Source: Pseudomonadota bacterium (GTDB lineage: Bacteria; Pseudomonadota; Alphaproteobacteria; Rhizobiales; Xanthobacteraceae). Taken from it: a DNA stretch of 19,835 nt. Positions 1-8,644 of the stretch are shown piece by piece. Location: the NCBI GenBank assembly GCA_023404705.1, contig JAEYAU010000240.1:1-19835 (forward strand), given 5' to 3'. Under the pieces are notes generated by a model. It saw only the letters and a list, made by a program, of their open reading frames with translations, was not told the DNA's origin and searched no databases. Position numbers and translations under genes: made by a program. Within the stretch, counting starts at the first letter, position 1, and every line of letters begins with the position of its first letter.

Positions 1-1794
1 CCCTTCCTGTCCGCCTTCCATCCGACCGCCGACGACAATTTCTGGCAGTACGTCACCCTGACCGAGCTCGACTCGCCCTGGGAGCTGACCACGCGGCTCA
101 CTCGCATCGCGGAGGACCAGGGGCGCGTCGGCATGTATCCCGCCATGCCGCTGGTGCTGCTGGGAACCATGCTGCCGGAATTCGCCTGGGGCCGGTTGCT
201 GGTCGTCCTCTGTTTCGGCCTGACGTTGCTTTGCTTCTGCCACCTCTTCGCCCGGCGCTTCCGGCTGCCGCTGACGCGCGCCGCGCTGCTGCTGACGGTT
301 TGCACCCTGCCGATGGCGGCGCATCACCTGCCGCCCAATGCCTATCCGCTGATGCTCACCCTGCCGCTTCTGGCGCTGCTGGCGATCCATCTCCGGCTGG
401 CCCGCGTCGCGCAGCTCTCCGCACCGGCCGCCCTGGCCGCCGGGCTGGGCCTCTTCGCCGCGACCATGCTGCTGGAATACGCACTGTTGGAAGGGCTGGG
501 GCTGGCCCTGCTGGCGCTGATCGCGTCCCGGGCGCGCCGGAGCCGGGAGATGTGGATACAGGGGGCAGCGCTGCTGGCCTCGGCGGCCGTCCATTTCGGC
601 TACCGCATGGTCTTCCCGAGCCACTATCCGGGCACGATCGCGGAGGCCCTGCCACTGGCTGACATCCTCCGCCTGCAATTCCTGCATACCGTCAACGGCA
701 CCGTCTTTCCGCACCTCACCATACCCTTCCCGGCGCCGGAGGATATCGCCCCCGCCATCCTGCTGCTTGCCATGGAGGCCTGGCTGGCGGCGCGGCTGCT
801 GCCGGCCCTGACCGCGCGGCTGGACACCGGGCTGGCCGTACGGGTCCTGCTCGCCTGCCTCGCCTGGGCCTGGCTCAACACGCTGGCCCATGCCTTCACC
901 CAGAAGTACCAGTCATGGTGCCGGAACGGCGACTGCACCTATGTCGACTCCCGCCTTTCCGCGCTGAGCCTGGGCATCGCCGCGGCCATCGGCCTCGCCC
1001 TGCTGCTCCGCGGCGCGGCGCGGCACGGCTCCGTCCGGGCCCGGCGGGCGGTGCTGACCTGCGCGCTGGGGCTGGGCCTGCTCGGCAGTGCCACCTTCCT
1101 GCACAACCGCGCCTCCGCCCGGCTCATGGCGGAAAAGGAGGGCGCCTTCGACCTCCTCCGCGAGAGCGCCTGCCAGGTGCCGGACCGGATGGGGCACGAT
1201 CCGCTGGTGCTGCAGGCGCTGTCGCGCACCGTCCTCTGGCCGACCGATCCCGGTGGCGCCAGCAGCAGCACCTATCTCACGACCTACCGGGACGCGCTGC
1301 CCCGGCTGGGTCTCGCCTGCCAGCCCCTGTCCTTCCGGCCCACGCCGCGGCGGGCCGAGTTCCTCGGCTGGTCCCCCCGCGAGCGCGGAGGGCGCTGGTC
1401 CCTGGCCGGGTCTGCGGTGCTGCGCCTGCCGGTCAGGCCGGACACGCGCGGCGCGATCCTGACGCTCTCTGCCTATGTCCCGCCCGGCGGTGCGCCGCAG
1501 CGCGTGACCATCCGCGATGCCGGGGGCCGGGCCTGCCGGATGTCCCTGGAGTTCACCAGGGCGCAGCGTGTCTTCCTGCCCTGGCGCGATGCGGCCCCCG
1601 GCTCGATGGTGACGCTGCTGCTGGAAACCCCGGATGCCACCAGCCCCCGGCAGGCCGGGGCAAGCGAGGACAGCCGTGTGCTGGGGGTCTTCCTGTCCGG
1701 CGTGAAGCCTGTCCCCGCCGCGCCGGAAGGTGGCAAGGGCGGGAATGGCACGGACGCGGCCCTCGACCTGGGCCGCTGCATGGACGGAGGCTGA
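1..1794 (+). CDS. Polytopic membrane protein, glycosyltransferase-like, 5' end outside the window
   Basis: The reading frame is open from the first base, so the start lies upstream; 597 codons are visible. The first ~45 residues look like an extracytoplasmic loop with an Asp-Asp pair (TADDNFW) and EDQGRVG, a pattern seen in membrane glycosyltransferases of the GT39/GtrII kind. About nine to ten hydrophobic segments follow, to roughly visible residue 370. The last ~170 residues are soluble and predicted beta-rich. They end in SEDSRVLGVFLSGVK, which resembles a short C-terminal beta domain (P..xG.S.D.R.LG) I recall from surface-polysaccharide enzymes. Inference: an inner-membrane enzyme that modifies an envelope glycan, substrate unknown. 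The gene converges on the DUF1269 gene. Leucine is almost always CTG or CTC, with CTG dominant, as in the rest of block A. The reading frame is certain; the family assignment is weak. Confidence 0.6.
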   Translation, partial: PFLSAFHPTADDNFWQYVTLTELDSPWELTTRLTRIAEDQGRVGMYPAMPLVLLGTMLPEFAWGRLLVVLCFGLTLLCFCHLFARRFRLPLTRAALLLTVCTLPMAAHHLPPNAYPLMLTLPLLALLAIHLRLARVAQLSAPAALAAGLGLFAATMLLEYALLEGLGLALLALIASRARRSREMWIQGAALLASAAVHFGYRMVFPSHYPGTIAEALPLADILRLQFLHTVNGTVFPHLTIPFPAPEDIAPAILLLAMEAWLAARLLPALTARLDTGLAVRVLLACLAWAWLNTLAHAFTQKYQSWCRNGDCTYVDSRLSALSLGIAAAIGLALLLRGAARHGSVRARRAVLTCALGLGLLGSATFLHNRASARLMAEKEGAFDLLRESACQVPDRMGHDPLVLQALSRTVLWPTDPGGASSSTYLTTYRDALPRLGLACQPLSFRPTPRRAEFLGWSPRERGGRWSLAGSAVLRLPVRPDTRGAILTLSAYVPPGGAPQRVTIRDAGGRACRMSLEFTRAQRVFLPWRDAAPGSMVTLLLETPDATSPRQAGASEDSRVLGVFLSGVKPVPAAPEGGKGGNGTDAALDLGRCMDGG

Positions 1795-1815
1795 CCGGCT
1801 TCGCGGCGGCAAGGC

Positions 1816-1841
1816 GGGCCGGTGCCACATGGCCCCGGCCC
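1816..1841. terminator. Hairpin between convergent genes, probable bidirectional terminator
   Basis: A GGGCCGG arm (1816-1822) pairs with CCGGCCC (1835-1841). The intervening bases contain a second short stem (GCCA/TGGC) separated by one mismatch. It lies in the 74-bp gap between the stop codons of the membrane protein and the DUF1269 gene, where a stop for both strands would be expected. There is no T-run, so it is a candidate only. Confidence 0.4.
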
Positions 1842-1868
1842 CATGCTCCGGATGATAAGGCGGCCGGT

Positions 1869-2357
1869 TCAGCCCGCCGCCTTCAGCCCTTCGCGCAGCT
1901 TGTTCTCCTGCTCCGCCGTCAGGTTGGTGCGCAGCACCGTCCCGCCGAACTCGGACATGGCAGGCAGGACCTTGTCCGCCGTCACCTTGCGTACCAGCAC
2001 GCAAAGCGCCGCGCCCCCGGGCGGCAGCGCCTGGGTGGCGTCCTTCAGGAAGTTGTCTTCGATGCCGACATCGGTGAAGTAGCCGCTCAGCGCCCCCGCC
2101 CCGGCGCCGACGGCGGTGCCCAGCAGCGGGTTCAGGAAGAGCAGGCCGATCAGCGTGCCCCAGAGCGCGCCGGAGGCCGTGCCTGCCAGGGTGGTGTTCA
2201 CCAGCTGGTTCAGCTTCACGTTCCCGTCCGGCTGGCGGACGGCGACCACGGCGTCCCCGATCTCGACCAGGTACTCCTTCTGCAGGCTCAGCAGCTTCTG
2301 ACGCGCGGCCTCGGCCGTCTGCTCGTCCGGATAGGCGATGATCACCAGATCCGCCAT
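1869..2357 (-). CDS. DUF1269 domain-containing membrane-associated protein
   Basis: The protein has 162 residues. The ATG at 2357 is preceded on the minus strand by GGAGGAG at good spacing, and the family normally begins with M-A-D-L-V-I-I as here, so the longer upstream extension is discarded. Residues 1-45 form an alpha/beta segment (ADLVIIAYPDEQTAEAARQK). Residues 55-93 are a Gly/Ala-rich hydrophobic stretch (ASGALWGTLIGLLFLNPLLG, then GAGAGALSG), probably a membrane-inserting hairpin. The C-terminal third (ALCVLVRKVTADKVLP) is soluble again. This order matches DUF1269 (PF06897) from memory; the molecular function of the family is not established. The gene lies 213 bp downstream of the MFS transporter gene on the same strand, with its own ribosome binding site and a hairpin between them, so it is probably transcribed separately. 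Confidence 0.85.
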   Translation of the reverse strand: MADLVIIAYPDEQTAEAARQKLLSLQKEYLVEIGDAVVAVRQPDGNVKLNQLVNTTLAGTASGALWGTLIGLLFLNPLLGTAVGAGAGALSGYFTDVGIEDNFLKDATQALPPGGAALCVLVRKVTADKVLPAMSEFGGTVLRTNLTAEQENKLREGLKAAG

Positions 2358-2548
2358 GTCCTTGCTCCTCCATCTCCGATGGGCGATCCCGCGCCGGAGG
2401 CTCCGGCAGGGCTCCGGCCATAGAAGGCGACAGGAGCCCGGGCGTTGCAATCCCGGTCGCGCCGGCACCCCGATCACGATGGGAGGGCGGACAGGCCAAG
2501 GGCGGAACCCATGGGTCCCGCCCCTTCCCTTATCCGCCATGCCGCAGG

Positions 2549-2565
2549 GGCCGCCCGTGGCGGCC
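2549..2565 (-). terminator. Hairpin just after the MFS transporter gene
   Basis: A perfect 7-bp stem, GGCCGCC / GGCGGCC with a 3-base loop, lies 6 bases beyond the transporter's stop codon on the minus strand. No T-run follows. Its position suggests transcription termination or 3'-end protection. Confidence 0.4.
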
Positions 2566-2570
2566 GGGGA

Positions 2571-3875
2571 TCACTCCGCCGCGACGGGCGGGGCATAGAC
2601 GGCGGCGCGGCGCATGCCGTTGGCCACCACGGCGATCAGGCCGATCACCACGACCAGGGCGACGTAATGCGCCGGCCCCATCGCGTTGAAACCCGCCAGC
2701 GTGCCCACCGCCATCGGCGTCAGCCCACCCACCACCGCATAGCCCACGTTGTAGGAGACGGACACGCCGGTGAAGCGCACCTCCCCGGGAAAGGCCCGCA
2801 CCATCACATAGGGCACCACGTTGATGATCCCCACCGTGGCCCCGGCCACCGCGTAGAGCGGCACCAGGTTGTCCGGGTTCGCCGCCGTGCCGACATAGAG
2901 GGCATAGGTCGCGGCGATCAGCAGCACCGTGCCCACCAGCGTCACCATGACGGTGTTGAAACGGTCCAGCAGCACGCCCACCAGCACGGCGCAGATCGTC
3001 AGGGTCAGCGTCGCGAGGCTGCTGCCGATCAGCGTCGTGGTCGCGGGGATGCCGTGCAGGCGCTGCATCAGCGAGGGCGTCAGAAGGATCACCACCACGA
3101 TGGCCGCGGTCAGCATCCAGGTCACCGCCATGGAGACCGCCACCGAGGCGCCATGGCCGCGCAGCACCTGCTTCAGCGGCATCTCCCGCACCACCGCCTT
3201 GCGGGCGCGCATCGCCTCGAAGACCGGCGTCTCGTGCAGCCAGCGGCGCAGGTACATGGCGATCAGGCCGAAGATCCCGCCCACCACGAAGGGCAGGCGC
3301 CAGGCCCAGTCCAGGATCTCGGCCTGGGTGTAGGCAAGGTTGATCGCCGTGGCCATCAGCGAGCCCAGCAGGATGCCGCCGGTCAGCCCCCCGGTCAGCA
3401 GCCCGCAGGCCAGGCCCACGCGGTTGGCCGGGACGTGTTCCGCCACGAAGACCCAGGCGCCCGGCGCCTCGCCCCCGATCGCGGCGCCCTGGAAGACGCG
3501 CATCACCAGCAGCAGCACGGGCGCGGCATAGCCGATCGAGGCATAGGTCGGCATCAGGCCGATCAGCAGCGTCGGCACCGCCATCATCAGGATGGACAGC
3601 GTGAACATGCGCTTGCGGCCGGTCTTGTCGCCGAAATGGGCCATGATGATCCCGCCCAGCGGGCGCGCCAGATAGCCGGCGGCGAAGATGCCGTAGGTCT
3701 GCAGGTCCCCCAGCCATTTCGGCATGTCGGCCGGAAAGAACAGGTTGCTGATCGTGACCGCGAAGAAGACGTAGATGATGAAGTCGTAGAACTCGAGAGC
3801 GCCGCCGAGCGAGGCAAGGGCGAGGGTCTTGGCGTCCTGGCGTGTCAGGCTTCGGTCTATTGCGTTCTCGGTCAT
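2571..3875 (-). CDS. MHS-family MFS transporter (metabolite:H+ symporter)
   Basis: The protein has 434 residues and about 12 hydrophobic segments, the usual size for the MHS subfamily (alpha-ketoglutarate, citrate, proline/betaine and shikimate permeases). Visible hallmarks are FYDFIIYVFFA in helix 1 (residues 29-39), the MFS loop 2-3 motif GDKTGRKR (82-89), and RVFQGAAIGGEAPGAW (about 126-141), which is characteristic of MHS proteins. It is expected to sit in the inner membrane and import a small organic acid or zwitterion with protons; the substrate cannot be told from sequence. The ATG at 3875 is chosen because the residues before it are low-complexity and the family starts about here, although no clear Shine-Dalgarno precedes it. 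It is divergent from the LysE gene, with 236 bp between the starts. That gap holds no regulator gene and only a small A/T-rich palindrome (GCAATATTGC, about 3948-3957). Confidence 0.88.
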   Translation of the reverse strand: MTENAIDRSLTRQDAKTLALASLGGALEFYDFIIYVFFAVTISNLFFPADMPKWLGDLQTYGIFAAGYLARPLGGIIMAHFGDKTGRKRMFTLSILMMAVPTLLIGLMPTYASIGYAAPVLLLVMRVFQGAAIGGEAPGAWVFVAEHVPANRVGLACGLLTGGLTGGILLGSLMATAINLAYTQAEILDWAWRLPFVVGGIFGLIAMYLRRWLHETPVFEAMRARKAVVREMPLKQVLRGHGASVAVSMAVTWMLTAAIVVVILLTPSLMQRLHGIPATTTLIGSSLATLTLTICAVLVGVLLDRFNTVMVTLVGTVLLIAATYALYVGTAANPDNLVPLYAVAGATVGIINVVPYVMVRAFPGEVRFTGVSVSYNVGYAVVGGLTPMAVGTLAGFNAMGPAHYVALVVVIGLIAVVANGMRRAAVYAPPVAAE

Positions 3876-4111
3876 CACACGGGTCCATGGATCGGGCGCC
3901 CGCACCCGGCGACGGAAGACGTTTCCTTTCGCGGGCGCGGCAAGCCACGCAATATTGCATCGCGGCAGACATGCCACCAATGCCGCTCCCTCCACTCGGC
4001 CCTGTCCCCAGGGCGGGGCTCGCCTTGAGGCGGGGCAGCAGCGGCGCTGATGCCGGGGATCAGGATTATGCGCTGGACCGGCGTTGCCGCCCGGCGCAGA
4101 AGGCGGTCGCC

Positions 4112-4783
4112 ATGCCACTCGATCCCGCCCTGCTCGCCGCCTACCTGCTGGCCTGTCTGGTCCTGGTGCTGACCCCGGGGCCGGACATGATGTTCGTGCT
4201 GGGCCAGACACTGTCCGGCGGGCCGCAGCGCGGCTGGGCGGCGGTGCTGGGCATCGTCTGCGGCGCCTTCTGCCATATCGTCGCCGCCGCGCTGGGTGTG
4301 GCGGCCATCCTGGCGGCGGAGCCCATGCTCTTCGCCCTGCTGCGCCTCGCCGGCGCTGCCTATCTGGTCTGGCTCGGCCTCGGGGCGCTGCGGGCCGCCT
4401 GGCGCGGCGAGGCCGGCATCGCTCCCGCCACCCCCTCCACCGGAACCCCGCCCCACCTCCAGGGCACACGCCTCCAGGGGCAGGGCCGCATCGTGCTCCA
4501 GGGCATGCTGACCAACCTGCTCAACCCCAAGGTCGCGCTGTTCTTTCTGGCCTTCCTGCCGCAGTTCGTGGCACCCGGCCTCGCCCCGGCCTGGCTCCAG
4601 ATGCTGCTGCTCGGCCCGCTCCTGCCCCTTCTGGCAGTGCCGCTCTTCGCCGTGCTGATCGCCGGTGCCGGCCGGGCCGTCAGCCGCCTGAACCGCTCCG
4701 CCCGCGCCACGCGCTGGCTGAACGGCCTCGCCGGCACGATCTTCCTGGGCCTGGGCCTGCGCCTGCTGCTCGATCGGCGGTAG
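4112..4783 (+). CDS. LysE/RhtB family amino-acid exporter
   Basis: The protein has 223 residues, the usual length for the family. The diagnostic N-terminal motif TPGPDMMFVLGQTLSGG (residues 21-37) is present, with further hydrophobic helices at about 40-65, 70-93, 145-165, 175-195 and 200-220. A Pro/Thr-rich cytoplasmic loop lies at about 100-125, followed by LTNLLNPKVALFFLAFLPQF, a second family signature. Members export homoserine, threonine, lysine or related amino acids across the inner membrane; the substrate here is unknown. The ATG at 4112 is supported by AAGGCGG just upstream and by the conserved start of helix 1. The frame is open further upstream, but that part is not hydrophobic and not family-like. 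It converges on the SulP gene. Confidence 0.9.
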   Translation: MPLDPALLAAYLLACLVLVLTPGPDMMFVLGQTLSGGPQRGWAAVLGIVCGAFCHIVAAALGVAAILAAEPMLFALLRLAGAAYLVWLGLGALRAAWRGEAGIAPATPSTGTPPHLQGTRLQGQGRIVLQGMLTNLLNPKVALFFLAFLPQFVAPGLAPAWLQMLLLGPLLPLLAVPLFAVLIAGAGRAVSRLNRSARATRWLNGLAGTIFLGLGLRLLLDRR

Positions 4784-4812
4784 GGCGGCGCGCGGCTCCT
4801 CAGCCAGGCACC

Positions 4813-4837
4813 GGGGAGGCGGAACGCCGCCTGCCCC
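4813..4837. terminator. Strong hairpin between convergent lysE-type and sulP genes
   Basis: GGGGAGGCGG (4813-4822), a four-base loop AACG, then CCGCCT, one bulged G and CCCC (4827-4837) form a 10-bp GC-rich stem. It lies in the 63-bp gap between the two stop codons. No T-run is present on either strand, so it is a candidate bidirectional terminator by position and stability. Confidence 0.45.
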
Positions 4838-4846
4838 TGTCGGACC

Positions 4847-6319
4847 CTACATCTCCGCCGGACTGAACCGCCCGTGCCGTTCCACCATCCCGGCACTGGC
4901 CTCGTTCAGCCCGACCACCTCCACGCGCAGCCCGTGGCGGCGCATCTTGTTCACCACGCCCTCCAGCGCGCCGACGGCGGTGATGTCCCACAGGTGCGCC
5001 CCGGTCAGGTCGATCACCACCTGCCGCGCCACCGCGTCGCGCAGGTCGAAGGCATCGGCGAACATCTCGGCGGAGGCGAAGAAGACCTGTCCCTTCACCC
5101 GGTAGGTCCGGGTCCGGCCGGCCTCGTCATAGGCTTTCTCCACCTGCATCAGCCGCATGACTTTGAAGGCGAAGAAGACGCCGCTCAGCAGCACGCCGAC
5201 GAAGACGCCCATCGCCAGGTTGTGCGTCACCACCACCACCGCGACGGTGGCCAGCATCACCAGGCTGGACAGGCGCGGATGCGCCGCGAGGTCGCGCAGC
5301 GAGGACCAGGAGAAGGTGCTGACCGAGACCATGATCATGATGGCCACCAACGCCGCCACCGGCACCTGCGCCACCCAGGGCCGCAGCAGCACCATCAGCA
5401 CCAGAAGGAAGGCCCCCGCCACGAAGGTGGAAAGCCGCCCCCGCCCGCCATAGCGCAGGTTGCCCACGGTCTGCCCGATCATGCCGCAGCCGGCGATGCC
5501 GCCGAAGGCGCCCACGGCGATGTTGGCGATGCCGAGCCCGGTGCATTCGGCGCGCTTGGAGCTGTTGGTCTCCGTCCAGTCATCCACCACGCCGGCGGTC
5601 ATCATGGATTCCAGCAGCCCGACCATCGCCATGGCCAGCGCATAGGGGAAGACGATCCGCAGCGTCTCCAGGTTCAGCGGCACCTGCGGCCAGACCAGGG
5701 ACGGCAGCGAGTCCGGCAGGCGCCCCAGATCCGCCACGGTGCGCAGCGGCATGTCCAGGCCCATGGAGATGACGGTGAGCACCAGGATGCAGATCAGCGG
5801 CGAGGGGATCGCCTCGGTCACGCGCGGCACGAGGTAGATGATCGCCAGCCCCAGCGCGATCATCGCATAGGTGTGCCAGGTCACGTCCATCATCTGCGGC
5901 AACTGCGCCGAGAAGATCAGGATGGCCAGCGCGTTCACGAAGCCCGTCCGCACCGAGCGCGAGACGAAGCGCATCAGCACGTCGAGCTTGAGCAGGCCGA
6001 AGACCACCTGGATCGCCCCGCAGAGCAGCGTGGCCGCCAGCAGGTATTGCAGCCCGTGCGAGGAGACCAGCGCGGCCGCCACCAGCGCGACGGAGCCGGC
6101 GGCCCCCGAGATCATGGCCGGCCGGCCGCCGGTGAAGGCGATCACGATGCCGATCACGAAGGAGGCGAAGAGCCCCACCTCCGGATCGACCCCGGCGACG
6201 AAGGAGAAGGCGATCACCTCGGGGATCAGGGCGAAGGTGCCGACCATGCCGGCCAGGATTTCGCGGTGGAGGCTGCCGCCGGTCCATTCGGCCCGGTAGC
6301 GCGCGAGGTCGAAGCTCAT
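4847..6319 (-). CDS. SulP family inorganic anion transporter with C-terminal STAS domain
   Basis: The protein has 490 residues. After a short cytoplasmic start it has the SulP membrane core from about residue 20 to 385, with typical elements: ALIPEVIAFSFVAGVDPEVG, TGGRPAMISGAAGSVALV, VGLLESMMTAGVVDDWT and GGIAGCGMIGQTVGNLRYGG. Residues about 398-485 form a STAS domain (VKGQVFFASAEMFADAFDL, then VVIDLTGAHLWDITAVGALE). It sits in the inner membrane, and family members carry sulfate, bicarbonate or dicarboxylates. The compact size recalls bicarbonate-type SulP proteins, but the substrate is not determined. The ATG at 6319 gives the expected N-terminus, although the upstream sequence lacks a clear purine-rich ribosome binding site. 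It is the last intact gene of block A. Confidence 0.9.
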   Translation of the reverse strand: MSFDLARYRAEWTGGSLHREILAGMVGTFALIPEVIAFSFVAGVDPEVGLFASFVIGIVIAFTGGRPAMISGAAGSVALVAAALVSSHGLQYLLAATLLCGAIQVVFGLLKLDVLMRFVSRSVRTGFVNALAILIFSAQLPQMMDVTWHTYAMIALGLAIIYLVPRVTEAIPSPLICILVLTVISMGLDMPLRTVADLGRLPDSLPSLVWPQVPLNLETLRIVFPYALAMAMVGLLESMMTAGVVDDWTETNSSKRAECTGLGIANIAVGAFGGIAGCGMIGQTVGNLRYGGRGRLSTFVAGAFLLVLMVLLRPWVAQVPVAALVAIMIMVSVSTFSWSSLRDLAAHPRLSSLVMLATVAVVVVTHNLAMGVFVGVLLSGVFFAFKVMRLMQVEKAYDEAGRTRTYRVKGQVFFASAEMFADAFDLRDAVARQVVIDLTGAHLWDITAVGALEGVVNKMRRHGLRVEVVGLNEASAGMVERHGRFSPAEM

Positions 6320-6645
6320 CGAGGAAAACTCATCAGGGGAAACGGTCCCGGTTTTCTGGGCCGTGCCGCGAAGCGGGATGCGGAGGACGGCCGCGAACCA
6401 TCCGCGCCCGGGAATCCATGCCCCGGAAGCCTAGGTTCCGGGAGCCGGATGGCCCGCCACCCTCCAACCGTCGCTCGCAACAGGCGAACATGGGCCGCCG
6501 CATCTGCTGCGGCGGTTCGAGACATGCCGGCGTTGCGGGCGCGGACTACATGGGGCTGGTGATCCCTGTGGCATACCGACTGGCACGAGCATGAAGCGTG
6601 CCGGGGCCGGAGGCCCGATTTTGCGGCGCGGCAGGGGTAGACCCT
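6320..6645. other. Upstream region of sulP; no coding sequence recognised
   Basis: No frame gives a credible protein here. Several hairpins can be drawn: an inverted repeat CCCGGAA/TTCCGGG (6422-6442) around a CCTAGG core, and a perfect 8-bp stem CCGCCGCA/TGCGGCGG with a 5-base loop (6495-6515). There is also a short GGGCC/GGCCC stem followed by ATTTT (6604-6622) and GGCAGGG/CCCTGCC with a 5-base loop (6630-6648), right before the G/C tract. The region presumably holds the sulP promoter, but I could not pick out convincing -35/-10 boxes. Confidence 0.4.
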
Positions 6646-6690
6646 GCCCCCCGCCCGCGCCCCCCGCCCCCCCCCGGGGGGTGGCGCGCG
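6646..6690. other. G/C homopolymer tract at a probable sequence junction
   Basis: Runs of six, nine and other blocks of C are followed directly by six G, then GTGGCGCGCG, with no A and a single T over about 45 bases. The tract separates non-coding DNA of block A composition from a protein-coding start that is cut off exactly here. It is either a difficult-to-sequence spot where two contigs were wrongly joined, or a real recombination point. Confidence 0.6.
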
Positions 6691-6853
6691 CACCGAACAT
6701 TCCGCCGAGCAGTCCCGTGAGAGCGAAGGTGCGGATGCCGGCCGCGCGCGCCCCCGCCGCCTCCTCACGCGTGCGCCAGCCGCGCTCGAGCCCGATCAGC
6801 AGCCCGATGCCGAGCGCCAGCGCGAAGCGGATGAATTGTTCGTCAAGATGCAT
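6689..6853 (-). pseudogene. Truncated MgtC/SapB-family membrane protein, N-terminal stub
   Basis: Only the first ~55 codons are recognisable. They contain ALALGIGLLIGLERGWR, then RAAGIRTFALTGLLGGMFG, which is the first-helix and loop signature (GLLIGLERGW ... G.RTF.L.GLLGG) of MgtC/SapB proteins with a DUF4010-type tail, normally around 400 residues. After FGA the frame runs into the G/C tract and then low-complexity sequence with no further transmembrane helices, so the rest of the gene is missing. The start ATG at 6853 lies 59 bp downstream of the hypothetical gene on the same strand. Its codons resemble block B. The truncation coincides with the junction and may therefore be an assembly effect, not a true pseudogene. 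Confidence 0.7.
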
Positions 6854-6912
6854 GTCATGCCACCGGTCGCGGAGACCATGGCGGTTCTAGCACGTCGTGA
6901 CTTTGATGGAGA

Positions 6913-7506
6913 TCAGGCCGCGAGGTCGAGCACGGAGGCGAGCGAGTATGCGACCGGCGCCGCCACTGCACCGAGCAGCAGCCCGTGCAGCATCTGCACG
7001 GCACCGACGCGGCGGTTGCCCGCAATGCGTTCGTTGAGCCAGGTGCCGACACGTCCGCCGACCTCGGCGAGGTCCGCGCGCGTGGCCCAGGTCTGGACCG
7101 GCGTCTCGGGCGCGAGCGCGAGCGCGCGCGGCGGGACGTTGCGGCCCACCGCCGAGAGCGCGTAATGCGCGATGGCCTTCACGAACAGATCGTCGAAGCG
7201 GCCCTCGTCCTCGCGGTCGCGGGCGGCATCGTGGATCTCGAACAGGACTTCGGCTTCTTCCTGCGTGACCGGCACGCCGGCCTCGCCGCCCGCCGCAATC
7301 AGGATGCGCTGGCAAAGCGCGGCGTCCTGCGCATCGATGGTGCGGGAGAAATGGATGCGGCCCTTCGTGGTCGGACCTTCGCCGGTCACCACGCCGCGGC
7401 GGACTTCGCGCAGCGCGAGCACGGCGAGCGAGGGCGCAACGACGGACGAGGTCGCGATCGCCGCGATGACCTCGTGATAGCCAGCCTGGCCATTGTGATC
7501 CGTCAT
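6913..7506 (-). CDS. Hypothetical protein with C-terminal membrane anchor
   Basis: The protein has 197 residues. The ATG at 7506 is preceded by a weak purine stretch (GGGGCAGG). The N-terminal half is soluble. The segment VTQEEAEVLFEIHDAARDRE followed by FDDLFVKAIAHYALSAVG resembles a pattern I recall in Rhizobiales hypotheticals (EAE.LF.I.DA.......DLFVKAIA). A single hydrophobic helix lies at about residues 168-194 (MLHGLLLGAVAAPVAYSLAS), consistent with a tail anchor in the inner membrane. No catalytic motif is recognised and no function is proposed. It lies directly upstream of the mgtC stub on the same strand, possibly in one operon, and is divergent from the peroxiredoxin gene across about 400 bp. 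Confidence 0.75.
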   Translation of the reverse strand: MTDHNGQAGYHEVIAAIATSSVVAPSLAVLALREVRRGVVTGEGPTTKGRIHFSRTIDAQDAALCQRILIAAGGEAGVPVTQEEAEVLFEIHDAARDREDEGRFDDLFVKAIAHYALSAVGRNVPPRALALAPETPVQTWATRADLAEVGGRVGTWLNERIAGNRRVGAVQMLHGLLLGAVAAPVAYSLASVLDLAA

Positions 7507-7903
7507 GACACCTGCCCCGTCTTTTGCACGATCTATGGTCCGCTGGACTTAACGAGGCCTGAAGATTGTCGGGTTCGGCCCCGGGAACTTCTGCTTGAGC
7601 GAACAGATCGTTACGTCCTGTTCCTTAGTCTGATCTCCTATCCCACAGGTTCGATAGGGCGTCTGTGACGGGCATCACGTACGGCCCCGGCCCAAAAAAG
7701 GCCCGAAAAGCCGCGCGAAAAAATTTGCCAAGCGCGGGAGCCGAACCACACGATCCTTCTCTCGAAATTGCGCGCAGTGGATAAAGGTTTCGCACGCGCA
7801 ACTGGCCGGAACGCCTTGCAACGTCTATATAAATGGCATCCCAGCGCATCGAATGCGTGGACCTGAGGGCTGCGCGAGACCGCGCATAGCGAGGAGAACT
7901 GCA
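7507..7903. promoter_or_regulatory. Divergent intergenic region upstream of the peroxiredoxin gene
   Basis: About 400 bp without a credible gene, and less GC-rich than the flanks, with A-runs around 7696-7727. A TATATAA (7826-7832) could be the -10 element of the peroxiredoxin promoter, with the leader starting near 7840, but no convincing -35 box stands 16-18 bp upstream. A small hairpin CGCAT/ATGCG (7845-7857) lies in the presumed leader. The ribosome binding site GAGGAG (7891-7896) is clear. Confidence 0.35.
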
Positions 7904-8566
<663 letters not shown>

Positions 8567-8599
8567 TCTGGATCGCACGCATAATCCGCCTATATGAGC

Positions 8600-8634
8600 G
8601 GGGCGCGGCATCATCCGCGCCCCGTTTCGTTTTG
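8600..8634 (+). terminator. Intrinsic terminator after the peroxiredoxin gene
   Basis: GGGGCGCGG (8600-8608), loop CATCAT, CCGCGCCCC (8615-8623) form a perfect 9-bp stem. It is extended by C8599-G8624 and followed by GTTTCGTTTT. This is the best factor-independent terminator in the window. It also argues against any start codon upstream of it for the next gene. Confidence 0.85.
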
Positions 8635-8644
8635 CGAGGCTCCC

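Noticed and set aside
2445..4028. Long plus-strand open frame opposite the MFS transporter gene
   Set aside because: The translation is His/Arg/Gln-rich and low-complexity, as expected for the antisense of a GC-rich gene; the minus strand gives a clear transporter.
6500..6560. tRNA-like GGTTCGAGAC segment
   Set aside because: No acceptor, D or anticodon arms can be formed around it; it is part of a simple hairpin flank.
4874..6562. Long plus-strand open frame opposite sulP
   Set aside because: His/Asp/Gln-rich composition with no domain, fully explained by the SulP gene on the other strand.
6431..6688. C-terminal extension of the mgtC frame to 6431
   Set aside because: Sequence after residue ~55 is low-complexity with no membrane helices and crosses the junction tract; it is not MgtC-like.
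7584..7612. EcfG-type promoter GGAAC...CGTT upstream of the peroxiredoxin gene
   Set aside because: The spacer is 20 bases, too long for the 16-17 expected; the reverse-strand GGAAC nearby also has wrong spacing.
8594..8644. N-terminal extension of the alpha/beta hydrolase from ATG 8594
   Set aside because: The extension would be encoded by the terminator hairpin and lacks a ribosome binding site; GTG 8645 has one.
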